A stretch of 64,000 nt of DNA from JAFAXD01 sp963816775 (GTDB lineage: Bacteria; Pseudomonadota; Alphaproteobacteria; Rhizobiales; Xanthobacteraceae): positions 1 to 64,000 of the forward strand of contig CAWFLX010000059.1 in NCBI GenBank assembly GCA_963816775.1, in the 5' to 3' direction. Made by a program: the position numbers and the translations under genes. The notes under the pieces are model-generated. The model was given only the letters and a program-made list of their open reading frames with translations, ran no database searches and was not told where the DNA came from. Below are positions 43,281 through 52,799 of the stretch, piece after piece; the first letter of the stretch is position 1; the number at the start of each line of letters is the position of its first letter.

Positions 43281-44039
43281 GTGACATCCAAACCGCAATC
43301 GACGACGCAACGCTGGTCGCGCTGGCAGGAGGTGCGGCCGCAGTCGGTTTCGAGCCGCATCGTCGATCAGGTGCGCGCGGCGCTGTTCCGCGGCGAGCTC
43401 AAGCCGGGCGACGTGCTCGGCTCGGAGACTGATCTCGCGAAGAAGTTCGGGGTCAGTCGGGTGCCGGTGCGCGATGCGTTCAAGACCCTGCAAGCCCTCG
43501 GCATCGTCGAGGTCAAGATGGGTGCCAACGGCGGCGCCCGCATCGCTGCCGGCGACCCCAACCGCTTTGCCGACGCGCTCGCGGTCCAGCTCAAGCTGGT
43601 CGGCATCAGCATCGAGGAAATGTTCGACGCCCAGATTGCGATCGAGGTGATGGCAACCGAGCTCGCGGCCAAGCGCGCGCGCGCGGATGATCTCACCAAG
43701 CTGCGGTCAATCCTGCGCGAACTGCACGCGATGTCGCAGAAGTCTTTGACCGCATCGAGCGCCGCGCGTTTCACCGAGGTTGCGATGCAGTTCCATTCCG
43801 GCCTGGTGGACGCCGCTCATAACCGGGCGCTGTCGGCACAGTTCAAGGCGTTGCGGGTCGTGCTCGAGCCGATCTACGGACGGCGCACCAGCAACGCCGT
43901 CACCAAGCGGGTGATTGCGGCCGACAAGGCGGTGCTCGACGCGGTCGAAGCCGGCGATGCGGAGCGCGCCTGCAGGTTGATCCGGCGGCGGTTGGAGACG
44001 ATCCGTGCGCACCAGTTGTTCGAGACCGTGACCAAATAG
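43281..44039 (+). CDS. GntR family transcriptional regulator (FadR/FCD subfamily)
   Basis: A 252-residue regulator with an N-terminal winged helix (SSRIVDQVRAALFRGELKPGDVL, FGVSRVPVRDAFKTLQALG, VKMGANGGARIA) and a C-terminal FCD ligand-binding domain (IEEMFDAQIAIEVMATELAA, FHSGLVDAAHNRAL). It starts at GTG 43281. It is divergent from the HpaB-like gene and upstream of the amidohydrolase-ABC-dioxygenase run; it probably responds to an aromatic acid or its metabolite and binds the palindrome at 43234. Confidence 0.92.
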   Translation: MTSKPQSTTQRWSRWQEVRPQSVSSRIVDQVRAALFRGELKPGDVLGSETDLAKKFGVSRVPVRDAFKTLQALGIVEVKMGANGGARIAAGDPNRFADALAVQLKLVGISIEEMFDAQIAIEVMATELAAKRARADDLTKLRSILRELHAMSQKSLTASSAARFTEVAMQFHSGLVDAAHNRALSAQFKALRVVLEPIYGRRTSNAVTKRVIAADKAVLDAVEAGDAERACRLIRRRLETIRAHQLFETVTK

Positions 44040-44091
44040 TTGGCCGCGTTAAAGCCGCCGTCGAAGCGGCTCACAAAGGGGAGGACGTCGC

Positions 44092-45099
44092 GTGATTATC
44101 GATTGTCATGGTCACGTCAGCGCGCCGGCGCAGCTTTGGGCCTACAAGGCCGGCCTGCTGGCGTCGCGCGGCTCGCATGGCCGCGGCGGCGTGAAGGTTT
44201 CGGATGACGAACTGCACGCTGCGCTCAATCACGCCGAGATCGGTCCCAAAGGGCACCTCGATGCTTTGCACGCGCATGGCACCGATGTGCAGCTTGTCTC
44301 CCCGCGTCCGTTCCAGCTCATGCACAGCGAGAAGCCCGCCAAGCTGGTGCGCTGGTTCGCTGAGGAGTGCCACAACATCATCCACCGCCAGACCCAGCTC
44401 TATCCCAACCAATTCTTCGGCGTCGCGAGCCTGCCGCAGGCTGCCGGCGCGCCGATCGAGGAGGCGCTGCCGGAACTCGAACGCTGCGTCAAGGAACTCG
44501 GCTTCGTCGGCTGCCTGCTCAATCCCGACCCTTATGAGAACTCCGGCCAGGAAGCTCCGCCGCTCGGCGACCGCTATTGGTATCCGCTCTACGAGAAGCT
44601 CTGCGAGCTCGATATCCCGGCCCACATCCACACCGCGAGCTCGCGCTCCGAGCGCGCCAGCTATTCGGTTCATCTGATCAACGAGGGCACGATCGCGATC
44701 CTCGGGCTTCTGTCCTCGGATGTGTTCAAGGATTTTCCGAACCTGAAGATCATCGTGTCGCACGGCGGCGGCGCGATCCCCTACCAGCTCGGGCGGTTCG
44801 ACGCGCCGTCGCTGCGCGGGCGCGGCGCGACGCGCTTTCGCGACCGGCTCAAGCTGCTCTATTTCGACACCGTGCTCTACACGGCGCCGGCACTCGAATT
44901 GCTGATCAAGACCGTCGGTCCCGACCGCTGCCTGTTCGGGTCGGAATGTCCGGGGGTCGGATCCACGATCGATCCGGACACCGGGCACACGATGGACCAC
45001 ATCCGGCCGCACATCGAAGGCTTCGCGTGGCTCTCGCCGCAGGATCGCAACAAGATCTTCGCCGACAACGCGCGCAAGGTGTTCAAGTTGAAAATCTGA
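44092..45099 (+). CDS. Amidohydrolase-family protein, 4-oxalomesaconate hydratase (LigJ)-like
   Basis: A 335-residue TIM-barrel metalloenzyme with the N-terminal HxH metal motif in MIIDCHGHVSAPAQLW, IPAHIHTASSRSE, IIVSHGGGAIPYQLGRFD and CLFGSECPGVG, where Glu replaces the more common Asp. The start and the HGHVSAPAQLWAYKAGLL pattern resemble LigJ-type 4-oxalomesaconate hydratase or ACMSD-like decarboxylases. GTG 44092 follows GGGGAGGA. It stands first in a run with the NMT1-type importer and a LigB-type dioxygenase, consistent with the 4,5-cleavage pathway. The exact reaction is inferred. Confidence 0.85.
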   Translation: MIIDCHGHVSAPAQLWAYKAGLLASRGSHGRGGVKVSDDELHAALNHAEIGPKGHLDALHAHGTDVQLVSPRPFQLMHSEKPAKLVRWFAEECHNIIHRQTQLYPNQFFGVASLPQAAGAPIEEALPELERCVKELGFVGCLLNPDPYENSGQEAPPLGDRYWYPLYEKLCELDIPAHIHTASSRSERASYSVHLINEGTIAILGLLSSDVFKDFPNLKIIVSHGGGAIPYQLGRFDAPSLRGRGATRFRDRLKLLYFDTVLYTAPALELLIKTVGPDRCLFGSECPGVGSTIDPDTGHTMDHIRPHIEGFAWLSPQDRNKIFADNARKVFKLKI

Positions 45100-45158
45100 G
45101 ACGGCGCCGCGCAACAAGCTTCCCGGCCGCCGAACGTGCACCCGATGGGAGGAATTGA

Positions 45159-46229
45159 GTGACCGAACCGGCCACGCTGCAGCGGCGCGAACTTCTCAAG
45201 ATCGGCGGAGCCGCCGCGCTCGCGTCCGCACTCGGCGCCGCGCCGGCACCCGCGCAGTCGCTTGAGAAGCTCAAGAGCATCTACCCGACCCGCTCCGCGT
45301 CGAGTTGGCCGATGTGGATTGCAAAGGAGGCCGGTTACTACCAGGGCTACGGTCTCGACGTGACGCCGGAGTTCGGCGTGCACCCAGTCGGCATCGCCGG
45401 GCTGATCAGCGGCGAAGTTCAATTCAGCAATTATTCGCTCGATGACGTCGCGGCGGCTGCCATGCGCGACCCGGTGCTGGTCGTCGTCGGCAGCATCCTG
45501 CATCGGGCGACGTTTGCCCTGATGGTGCGCTCCGACATCGCGAACTTCGACGCGCTCAGGGGCAAGCGGGTCGGGGTCGGCCGCGTCGGTGATCCGCCGT
45601 ACCACTACACGGTCGGCTTGATGAAGGCCTATGGGCTCAAGTCAAACGACGTGCAGTGGGTGCCGACCGGCACTGACGCAGCCGCGCGCGTGACCATGCT
45701 GATTTCCGGTCAGATCGACGCTGCGCTGATCACGCCGCCATCCTGGTATCGCATCGAGGCACAGCAGGGCCTCAAGCCGCTCACCTTGCTCGAAGACCAT
45801 CCGGAGATCGTCATCACGGTCGGCAACACCTACAAGAAGAGCTGGGTTGCGGCGCACCCCGACGTTCCGGAGCGCGTGATCAAGGCCCAGGCTGAGGCGA
45901 TCAAGCGCTTCTATGACGACAAGGCCTTCGCCGTTACGGTCTATCGCAAATTCGACCCGAGCATCAGCCAGGCCGACGCCGAGCGGGTCTACGATAGCGT
46001 CGTTCGGGTCGGCGTCCTCGATCGCATCCCGCTCGTGCAGCGCGCGGCCGCCGACGCCGTCGTCGATCGGATCGGGACCGACATCCCGGCGCTCAAGACC
46101 TTCGATTTCCAGCAGGTCATCGACAATCGGCCGGTCCGCAAGCTGATCGAGGCCGGCTTTTTCGAGAAGCTGTTCGGGCCGGACATCAAGGCCGAGCAGG
46201 AACGCAAGCTGAAGGCGGCGTTCGCATGA
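45159..46229 (+). CDS. ABC transporter substrate-binding protein (NMT1/SsuA type)
   Basis: A 356-residue periplasmic protein with a twin-arginine-like signal (LQRRELLKIGGAAALASAL) and the NMT1/THI5-like fold: RSASSWPMWIAKEAGYYQGYG, LISGEVQFSNYSLDDV and LRGKRVGVGRVGDPP. It overlaps the ATPase gene by ATGA. It likely delivers an aromatic carboxylate for the dioxygenase pathway of the same run. Confidence 0.92.
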   Translation: MTEPATLQRRELLKIGGAAALASALGAAPAPAQSLEKLKSIYPTRSASSWPMWIAKEAGYYQGYGLDVTPEFGVHPVGIAGLISGEVQFSNYSLDDVAAAAMRDPVLVVVGSILHRATFALMVRSDIANFDALRGKRVGVGRVGDPPYHYTVGLMKAYGLKSNDVQWVPTGTDAAARVTMLISGQIDAALITPPSWYRIEAQQGLKPLTLLEDHPEIVITVGNTYKKSWVAAHPDVPERVIKAQAEAIKRFYDDKAFAVTVYRKFDPSISQADAERVYDSVVRVGVLDRIPLVQRAAADAVVDRIGTDIPALKTFDFQQVIDNRPVRKLIEAGFFEKLFGPDIKAEQERKLKAAFA

Positions 46230-47071
46230 GCGTCGCGGCGACCAAATCGGATGGTCAAACGATGCGGGCGGCGCCGTCGCACAAGCTTGTGATCGAGCGC
46301 ATGTCCTATCGCTACTACGTCGAGCCGGAAGAGACCGAGTTCCTCGCCTTTACCGACGTGTCGCTGACGATCGACGACGGCGAGTTCGTCGCCATCGTGG
46401 GTCCGAGCGGGTGCGGCAAGACCACGTTGCTCAACGTCATCGCCGGGTTGCTCCCGCACGAGGAGGGCACTTTGACGATTGCGGGCGAACCGGTGCGCGG
46501 CCCGGGCGTCAACCGTTCAATGGTGTTTCAGAATGCGAGCCTGCTGCCATGGCGCACCGTGCTCGGTAACGTTCGATACGGCATGGAGATGCAGCGCCGG
46601 TTCGACCGCGACGTCATGGATCGACGCGCCCGGGACATGATCGCGCTGGTCGGGCTGGCCGGCTTCGAGCGTCGCTTTCCGTTGCAGCTTTCCGGCGGGA
46701 TGCAGCAGCGCGTCAACCTGGCGCGTGCGCTCGCGACCGATCCGCAGGTCTTGCTGATGGATGAGCCGTTTGCCGCGCTGGACGCGCAAACGCGCGAGTT
46801 CATGCAGGTCGAATTGCTCAAGATCTGGGCCAGATCGAACAAGACCGTATTGTTCATTACCCACCAAATCGACGAGGCGGCGTTCCTGGCCGATCGCGTG
46901 GTGGTGATGGGGACGCGCCCCGGCCGCATAAAGCGTGAGTTCCGCGTCGACTTCGAGCGCCCGCGCGCGCTCTCGCTCAAGCGCGACCCGCGCTTTCTCG
47001 CGGTCTGCGACGACATCTGGCGTCTGATTGAAGAGGAAGCCGAACGGATCAATATCGTGAGGACGCAGTGA
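46226..47071 (+). CDS. ABC transporter ATP-binding protein (NrtD/SsuB type)
   Basis: A 281-residue ATPase with Walker A GPSGCGKTT, signature LSGGMQQRVNLARAL and Walker B VLLMDEPFAALD, the nitrate/sulfonate/taurine-type subfamily. ATG 46226 overlaps the binding-protein stop; the permease follows after 7 bases. Confidence 0.95.
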   Translation: MSVAATKSDGQTMRAAPSHKLVIERMSYRYYVEPEETEFLAFTDVSLTIDDGEFVAIVGPSGCGKTTLLNVIAGLLPHEEGTLTIAGEPVRGPGVNRSMVFQNASLLPWRTVLGNVRYGMEMQRRFDRDVMDRRARDMIALVGLAGFERRFPLQLSGGMQQRVNLARALATDPQVLLMDEPFAALDAQTREFMQVELLKIWARSNKTVLFITHQIDEAAFLADRVVVMGTRPGRIKREFRVDFERPRALSLKRDPRFLAVCDDIWRLIEEEAERINIVRTQ

Positions 47072-47078
47072 GGCTCAC

Positions 47079-47915
47079 ATGAGCGCACAGATCCAAACCC
47101 TGACGACGGCTACGGCGCTTACCCCGCGCCGCCGCCGCAGCTTTCTGGCCCGTCACGAGCCGCTCGTCTATGGCGCGCTCGCGGTTCTCTGCCTGCTTGT
47201 GCTGTGGGAATTCTGCTGGCAGATGGGCGCAATCTCGCCGCTGTTCTTCAGCGGGCCAACCGCGGTCGCTGCGAAATTCTGGGAGCTCGCGACCAACGGT
47301 TCGCTGCTGCACGACGCGGCCTATACGGGCCGGAATTTCCTCATCGGCTTCCTGCTCGCGCTGATCACCGGGGTGCCGATCGGCGTGCTGCTCGGCTGGT
47401 ATCGCCGGCTCAACCTGTTCTTTGATCCGGTGGTCAATGCGCTCTATGCGATGCCGCGCATCGCGCTTTATCCGCTGATCATCATCTGGTTCGGGATCGG
47501 CAGCGGCTCCAAGGTCTTCATCGTGTTTCTGTCGGCGACATTGCCGATTCTGGTGAATACCATCGCGGGGGTGCGCAACATCGACCCGGACCTGCTCAAG
47601 GCGGCGCGTGCGTTCTGCGCCAAGGATCGCCAGATCTTCGTGACCGTCGCCTTGCCGTCCTCGGTGCCGTTCATTCTCACCGGCGTGCGCCAAGGCATCG
47701 CGCTCGGCCTGATCGGCGCCATCATCGGTGAGCTGTTCGCCGGCAGTGAAGGCATCGGATACATGATCTCTTACGCCGGTCAAATGTTTCAGACCGACAC
47801 TCTGCTGGTCGGGGTCGTGGTGGTGGCCGCCGCCGGCATGATGCTCACGGCCGCGGCTGAGCGCGCGCGCCGCCATTTTCAGCGCTGGCGTCCCGAGCAC
47901 GTTGGCGGCCGGTGA
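47079..47915 (+). CDS. ABC transporter permease (NrtB/SsuC type)
   Basis: A 278-residue permease with about six transmembrane helices, including LVYGALAVLCLLVLWEFCW near the N-terminus, and the EAA-type loop ARAFCAKDRQIFVTVALPSSVPFILTG in part. Completes the importer with the two preceding genes. Confidence 0.95.
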   Translation: MSAQIQTLTTATALTPRRRRSFLARHEPLVYGALAVLCLLVLWEFCWQMGAISPLFFSGPTAVAAKFWELATNGSLLHDAAYTGRNFLIGFLLALITGVPIGVLLGWYRRLNLFFDPVVNALYAMPRIALYPLIIIWFGIGSGSKVFIVFLSATLPILVNTIAGVRNIDPDLLKAARAFCAKDRQIFVTVALPSSVPFILTGVRQGIALGLIGAIIGELFAGSEGIGYMISYAGQMFQTDTLLVGVVVVAAAGMMLTAAAERARRHFQRWRPEHVGGR

Positions 47916-47969
47916 AACAAGATTCCGCGTGGAAAACGCAACGCTTGCATGAGAAACAGGAGGTAGGTC

Positions 47970-48968
47970 GTGGCAAAGATCGTACTTGGAATGGGCTCGT
48001 CGCACGGCCCGATGCTGTCAACGCCGCCCGAGGAATGGGGCCAGCGCGTGCTGGCCGACAAGAAGAACAAGGAACATTACTACAAGAGCAGGACTTGGAC
48101 GTTCGATCAGCTGGTCGAGGCGCGCAAATCCGAAAACCTCGGCAAGCAGATCGAGCTGCCGGTCTGGCGCGAGCGCCACGCGGCCTGCCGCAAGGCGCTG
48201 GGTCAGCTCGCCGCGGTGTTCGCCGAGGTCAAGCCCGACGTCGCGGTCATCGTCGGCAACGACCAGAAGGAGATCTTCCGCGACGCCTACACGCCCGCGA
48301 TCAGCGTGTTTTACGGTAAGACCATCGTCAACACGATGTTCTCTGATGAGCGCATTGCGGCGCTGCCGCCCGGCATCGCGATCGCAATCCCGGGGCACAT
48401 TCCGCCCGGCGGCGCCACCTATCCGGGCGCGCCCGAGCTTGGCCAGCACATCGTCAAGTCGCTGGTGGCAGACGAGTTCGATGTCTCGACCCTCACCGAG
48501 CTCCCGCACGACGAGACGCCGCACGCGTTCGGCTTCATCTATCGGCAGATCATGCTCGACAAGGCGGTACCGAGCGTCCCCGTCATCCTCAACACGTTCT
48601 ATCCGCCCAATCAGCCGAGCGTGCGGCGCTGCTATGAGTTCGGCGAGTCGCTGGTGAACGCGATCGAGTCGTGGAAGAGCGACGCCCGGGTCGCGCTGAT
48701 CGCGTCGGGCGGACTGACCCACTTCGTGATCGACGAGGAGGTCGATCATGCGATCTTCGATGCCATGCGGGAAGGCTCGATCGAGAAGGTCGCCGAGCTC
48801 GGTGAAAGCATTTTCCAGGCCGGCACCTCCGAGGTGAAGAACTGGGTGCCGGTCGCCGGCGCCATGGCCCGGCTCGGCTTCAAGTTCCATCCGGTCGATT
48901 ACGTGCCGTGCTACCGCTCGGAAGCCGGCACCGGCAACGCGATGGCGTTTGTGTACTGGCGGCCGTAG
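47970..48968 (+). CDS. Extradiol ring-cleavage dioxygenase (LigB/class III type)
   Basis: A 332-residue class III extradiol dioxygenase related to the protocatechuate 4,5-dioxygenase beta chain. It has LGMGSSHGPMLSTPPEEW (metal-binding His), VIVGNDQKEIFRDAYTPAI, NTFYPPNQPSVRRCYEFGE and VALIASGGLTHFVIDEEVDH. It cleaves catecholic or gallate-like rings using Fe(II). It starts at GTG 47970 behind AGGAGG and is the last gene of the run 44092-48968. No separate alpha subunit is seen. Confidence 0.9.
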   Translation: MAKIVLGMGSSHGPMLSTPPEEWGQRVLADKKNKEHYYKSRTWTFDQLVEARKSENLGKQIELPVWRERHAACRKALGQLAAVFAEVKPDVAVIVGNDQKEIFRDAYTPAISVFYGKTIVNTMFSDERIAALPPGIAIAIPGHIPPGGATYPGAPELGQHIVKSLVADEFDVSTLTELPHDETPHAFGFIYRQIMLDKAVPSVPVILNTFYPPNQPSVRRCYEFGESLVNAIESWKSDARVALIASGGLTHFVIDEEVDHAIFDAMREGSIEKVAELGESIFQAGTSEVKNWVPVAGAMARLGFKFHPVDYVPCYRSEAGTGNAMAFVYWRP

Positions 48969-48989
48969 AGCGCTGCGGCGCTTCTGCAG

Positions 48990-50279
48990 CTACAAACCGA
49001 GCAGCCTCGGCAGCCACAGCGAAATACTCGGCATATAGGTGACCAGCATCAGCACCGCGAACATAACTCCGTAGAACGACCAGATCCGGCGCATGACCTC
49101 TTCGATCGTGACCTTGCCGATCGCGCAGCCGACAAACAAAATCGCGCCCACCGGCGGATGGCACAGCCCGATCCCGAGGTTGAGCATCATGATCATGCCG
49201 AAGTGAACCGGGTCGACGCCGAAGTTCACCATCACCGGCAGCAGGATCGGCGTGCAGATCAGGATCGACGGCGCCATGTCGACCAGGCACCCGAGCACCA
49301 GCAGCAGAATGTTGATCAGAAACAGGATCACGTTCTTGTCGCTGGAGATCGTCAGGAAGAACGCGGTGATCTTCGCAGGCATCTGGGTGAGCGCCATCAC
49401 GTAGCCGACGCTGGAGGCGCAGGCGATCAGGGTCATGACCATCGCCACCGTGCGCAAGGTGCGATGCACGAGCCCGGGCAGGTCACGCCAGTGGTAGTCG
49501 CGATAGATGAACATGGTGACGAAGAACGCCCACACGCAGGCGACGGCGCCGGCCTCGACCGCGGTGAAGACGCCGCCGAGGATGCCGCCCAGGATGATGA
49601 CGAGCGTGATCAGGCCCCACGCGGCGTCGATCGTGATCTTGACGGCTTGCGCAGCTGGGACCGTCTGTCCGCGCGGATGGCGGTCGCGATAGGCGATGGC
49701 CACACACAGAACGACGAGCGAGAGGCCGAGCAACAGGCCGGGCACGACGCCCGCCATGAACAGGCTGATGATCGAGATGGTGCCGCCGGTCGCGAGCGAG
49801 TAGATCACCGCGTTGTGGCTCGGCGGCACCAGCAGGGCCTGCACCGAGGCGGTGATCGTCACGTTGGTCGCGAACACGCGCGGAAATCCGCTCTTCTCCA
49901 TTTGCGGGATCATCACTGATCCGATCGCGGATGTGTCGGCGACCGCCGAGCCGGAAATGCCGCTGAGAAACGTGGTGGCCAGCACGTTGACCACGGAGAG
50001 CCCGCCGCGCACCCGCGTGAAGCCGACCAGTACGTCGGCGAAGGCGACCAGGCGGCGCGCCATGCCGCCTTCCGCCATGATCGCGCCGGCGAGCACGAAG
50101 AACGGAATCGTCAGCATGGCGACCTTGCTGACCCCGTCGGAGATTTTCAGCATTACGGCTTCGAGCGGAATGCCGATCCAGAACGCACCGGCAATCGCCG
50201 CCAGCGCGAGCGAATAGGCGATCGGCATGCCGATCAGGAAGCAGACGAACATCGTGATCCGAAGAACGGCGATGTCCAT
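48990..50279 (-). CDS. dctM: TRAP transporter large permease (DctM)
   Basis: A 429-residue membrane protein with about 12 helices. ATG 50279 gives the natural start (MDIAVLRITMFVCFLIGMPI). It has GGMARRLVAFADVLVGFTRV, LSGISGSAVADTSAIGSVMI, MEKSGFPRVFATNVTITAS and LGIGLCHPPVGAILFVGCA, all typical of DctM. It lies downstream of the frameshifted small permease and binding-protein genes; alone it would not form a working transporter. Confidence 0.95.
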   Translation of the reverse strand: MDIAVLRITMFVCFLIGMPIAYSLALAAIAGAFWIGIPLEAVMLKISDGVSKVAMLTIPFFVLAGAIMAEGGMARRLVAFADVLVGFTRVRGGLSVVNVLATTFLSGISGSAVADTSAIGSVMIPQMEKSGFPRVFATNVTITASVQALLVPPSHNAVIYSLATGGTISIISLFMAGVVPGLLLGLSLVVLCVAIAYRDRHPRGQTVPAAQAVKITIDAAWGLITLVIILGGILGGVFTAVEAGAVACVWAFFVTMFIYRDYHWRDLPGLVHRTLRTVAMVMTLIACASSVGYVMALTQMPAKITAFFLTISSDKNVILFLINILLLVLGCLVDMAPSILICTPILLPVMVNFGVDPVHFGMIMMLNLGIGLCHPPVGAILFVGCAIGKVTIEEVMRRIWSFYGVMFAVLMLVTYMPSISLWLPRLLGL

Positions 50280-50289
50280 GCGGTGTCTC

Positions 50290-50874
50290 TCACCGCGGCC
50301 TAGATGCAGGGCGACGGCGTATCGGGCGCCCCGATCAGCATGTCCGTTCGAAGCGACGAACAAGAACAGGCGGAGGCGCCGCCGATCGGTATCGGCAGGT
50401 AGGAAACCCCGACCGAGAGAGCGGGAAAGTCGGCGATGGTGTTGTACCAAGTCGTGTCGACAAGTTTCACGCCGTACCACAGCATGAACAGCGCCATCGC
50501 ACCGACCAACAACTCGCGATGAACTCGGCCGCGCGCCGTGGGCCGGGCGGCAGCAGGCCAACGAAGAACGACACGTTCATGTGGACACACACCCGATAGC
50601 AGGCCGCTGCGCCGATGAAGGTGACCACGATGGTCAGCAGCACCGCGGTCGGCTCCGGCCACGACGCCGCGCGGTTGATCACGTAGCGGGTGTAGACGGC
50701 CCACGGAATCATGCCGAGATGAGTCACGAGGCGGTCCCGGCGACGAAGCACAGATCGCGTAAAGCGCATCCATCGCCGGGCGATAGAGAGCGTCATGGCG
50801 CCGAGTCGGGCCTCACCGCGATTAAGCCGACGACCCATCACGCTCACTCGACTCGCGCCGATGCGCTTGATCAT
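50290..50874 (-). pseudogene. dctQ: TRAP transporter small permease (DctQ), frameshifted
   Basis: Pieces of a DctQ protein lie in different frames: YTRYVINRAASWPEPTAVLL and TFIGAAACYRVCVHMNVSFF in one, and ALFMLWYGVKLVDTTWYNTI and FPALSVGVSYLPIPIGG in another, with a further shift after IPIGG. Joined, they cover four helices of a normal DctQ. At least two indels are needed. Either decay or local assembly error. Confidence 0.8.
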
Positions 50875-50880
50875 CTCGGC

Positions 50881-51828
50881 CTATTTGGGACCGTACTTGT
50901 CCCACACCGGTTTCACCGCGTTCTGGAACGGCGTCTTGTCGGCATCTCGATGACCTGGATGCCGGCACCCTTAGCCTTGTCGAGCGCCTCCTTCTCGTAC
51001 TTCGTCCACAGCGCGCGTTCCTCGAACTGCGCTTCGCGGCCGAACTTCAGGACCAGCGCCTGATCGTCCTTCGAGAGCCCGTCCCAGGTCTTGCGCGAGA
51101 ACACCAGCATCTCCGGAACGATCAGGTGTTCGGTTAGGGAGTAGTACTTGGCGACGATAGTGGTGGTCGAACACGAAGCTCGGCCGATTGTTCTCGGCAC
51201 CATCGACCACGCCGGTCTGCAGCGCGGTGAACAGCTGGTCGTAGCCCATCGCAACGCCGTTGCCGCCGAGCGCGTTCATGGTGTCGACGAACATCGGGTT
51301 GCCCATGACCCGCACTTTGAGGCCCTTGAGGTCGTCGATTGCCTTGATCGGCCGCTTGGTGTCGTAGACGTTGCGTGACGCCGCCATCCATCCAGCAGAT
51401 GCCGATCAAGCCCGGCCTTCGGATTGTTGGTGATCTTGTCGAGCAATTCCTCGCCGATCGGTCCGTCGATCACCTTCTGCATGTGCGCGGTGTTGCGGAA
51501 CAGGAATGGCAGGTTGAATACGTTGAGCTCGTGGATCACCGGTCCGAGCGCGCCGACGCTGATGCGCGCGATGGAGCGCGCCGATCTGCGCCTGCTCGAT
51601 CGTCTCTTTCTCGCCGCCGAGCTGCATCGCGGCGAACATCTGCACGGTGAGCCGGCCGTTGGTCGCGGCGTCGAGCTTCTTGCCGAGGTGTTCGACCGCG
51701 ACCACCGTCGGGTAGCCGGCGGGTGCACGTCGGACGCCTTCAGGACGAGCTTCTGCTGGGCCAACGCCGGAATGGCGCGGCCGAGGAGGGCTGCGATCGC
51801 TGCGCCAACGCGATCATGTGCGCTTCAT
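50881..51828 (-). pseudogene. dctP: TRAP transporter substrate-binding protein (DctP), multiply frameshifted
   Basis: Homologous segments in alternating frames: LAQQKLVLKASDVHP, then VVAVEHLGKKLDAATNGRLT, then ISVGALGPVIHELNVFNLPF, then DLKGLKVRVMGNPMFVDTMN, then EMLVFSRKTWDGLSKDDQ, ending VKPVWDKYGPK at 50881. The start ATG 51828 has GGGAGG upstream. About six indels separate the pieces. Together they cover a full DctP of about 315 residues. Confidence 0.85.
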
Positions 51829-51907
51829 GAATTCCTCCCTGCGTTGCCTTGTTGTCGCCGCGGCCTGCCGGTTGCTGCGGACCGGCGCATGTTAGTGATC
51901 ATATCAT

Positions 51908-52688
51908 ATGATGACTTTACGACTCAACAGTGTCAAGACCGGCAAAGCGCCCGCAGGTCCGAGCATCGGCCCGCTCGCGGCACCGCGCAGCCTGACGCAC
52001 GTTCTCATCGAACGCCTGAGCGCGCAAATCACGAGCGGCGAACTCGCGCCGGGCGCGCAGTTGCCGACCGAGCAGGAATTGATCGCTGCAACCGGGGTGA
52101 GCCGCACGGTGGTGCGCGAGGCGGTCGCGGCATTGCGCGCCGAAGGCCTCGTGATCACCCGGCAGGGCGTGGGCGCATTCGTCGCCGAGTACGCCGCGCC
52201 GGCCGTTCCGCATCGACGGCGGCGAACTCGCCTCGCTGCATCACGTGATCGAGGTCATGGAGCTTAGGACCGGGATCGAGGTCGAGGCGGCAGGGCTCGC
52301 GGCGGAGCGGGCGACGGCCGCCGATTTGCGTCGCATCGAGGACGCCTATCAGGCCATCCGAGCCACGATCGGACGCGGTGATGCCGCTGTCGATGAGGAC
52401 TTCGCCTTTCACTGCCGGATCGCGGAGGCAACCGGCAATCCGCAATTCGCGCGCTTCCTCGATTACCTCGGCCGCTTCATCATTCCGCGTCAGACCATCC
52501 GGGTGTCGATCGGAACCGCAAAAGAGCGGCGGGCCTATCTCGATCGCATTCAGGACGAGCATCGCGAGATCATGGCCGGAATCCGCGCGCATGCGGTGTC
52601 AAAGGCGCGCGCCGCGATGCGGCGGCATCTTGCCAACAGCCGCGCCCGGTATCAGAAGCTCGCGCAGACGCTGGAGCACCAAATCTAA
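51908..52688 (+). pseudogene. GntR family regulator (FadR/FCD), frameshifted
   Basis: The N-terminal winged helix (LTHVLIERLSAQITSGELAP, GVSRTVVREAVAALRAEGLV, RQGVGAFVAEYAA) is in one frame to about 52205. The FCD domain (FRIDGGELASLHHVIEVMEL, EDFAFHCRIAEATGNPQFAR) continues in another, ending at 52688. One missing base near 52202-52206 explains it. It is divergent from the TRAP genes, which it presumably controlled. The shared indels in this 1.9-kb block point to either joint decay or poor local sequence. Confidence 0.85.
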
Positions 52689-52692
52689 AGGT

Positions 52693-52789
52693 TCGTGGTC
52701 ACGGCCGGGATTGTCGCGGCTATCCACGTCTTGTTTTCATTTCGAGACCGCCTACGCGTGGATGCGCGGAACGAGCCCGCGCATGACGA
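52693..52789. repeat. Intergenic palindromic repeat (type C), copy 2
   Basis: TCGTGGTCACGGCCGGG at the left and GCATGACGA at the right, with internal TATCCACGTC and GCGTGGATG, form an imperfect palindrome related to 32896-33062. It fills the gap before the epimerase gene. Confidence 0.55.
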
Positions 52790-52799
52790 AGGAGGAGGA

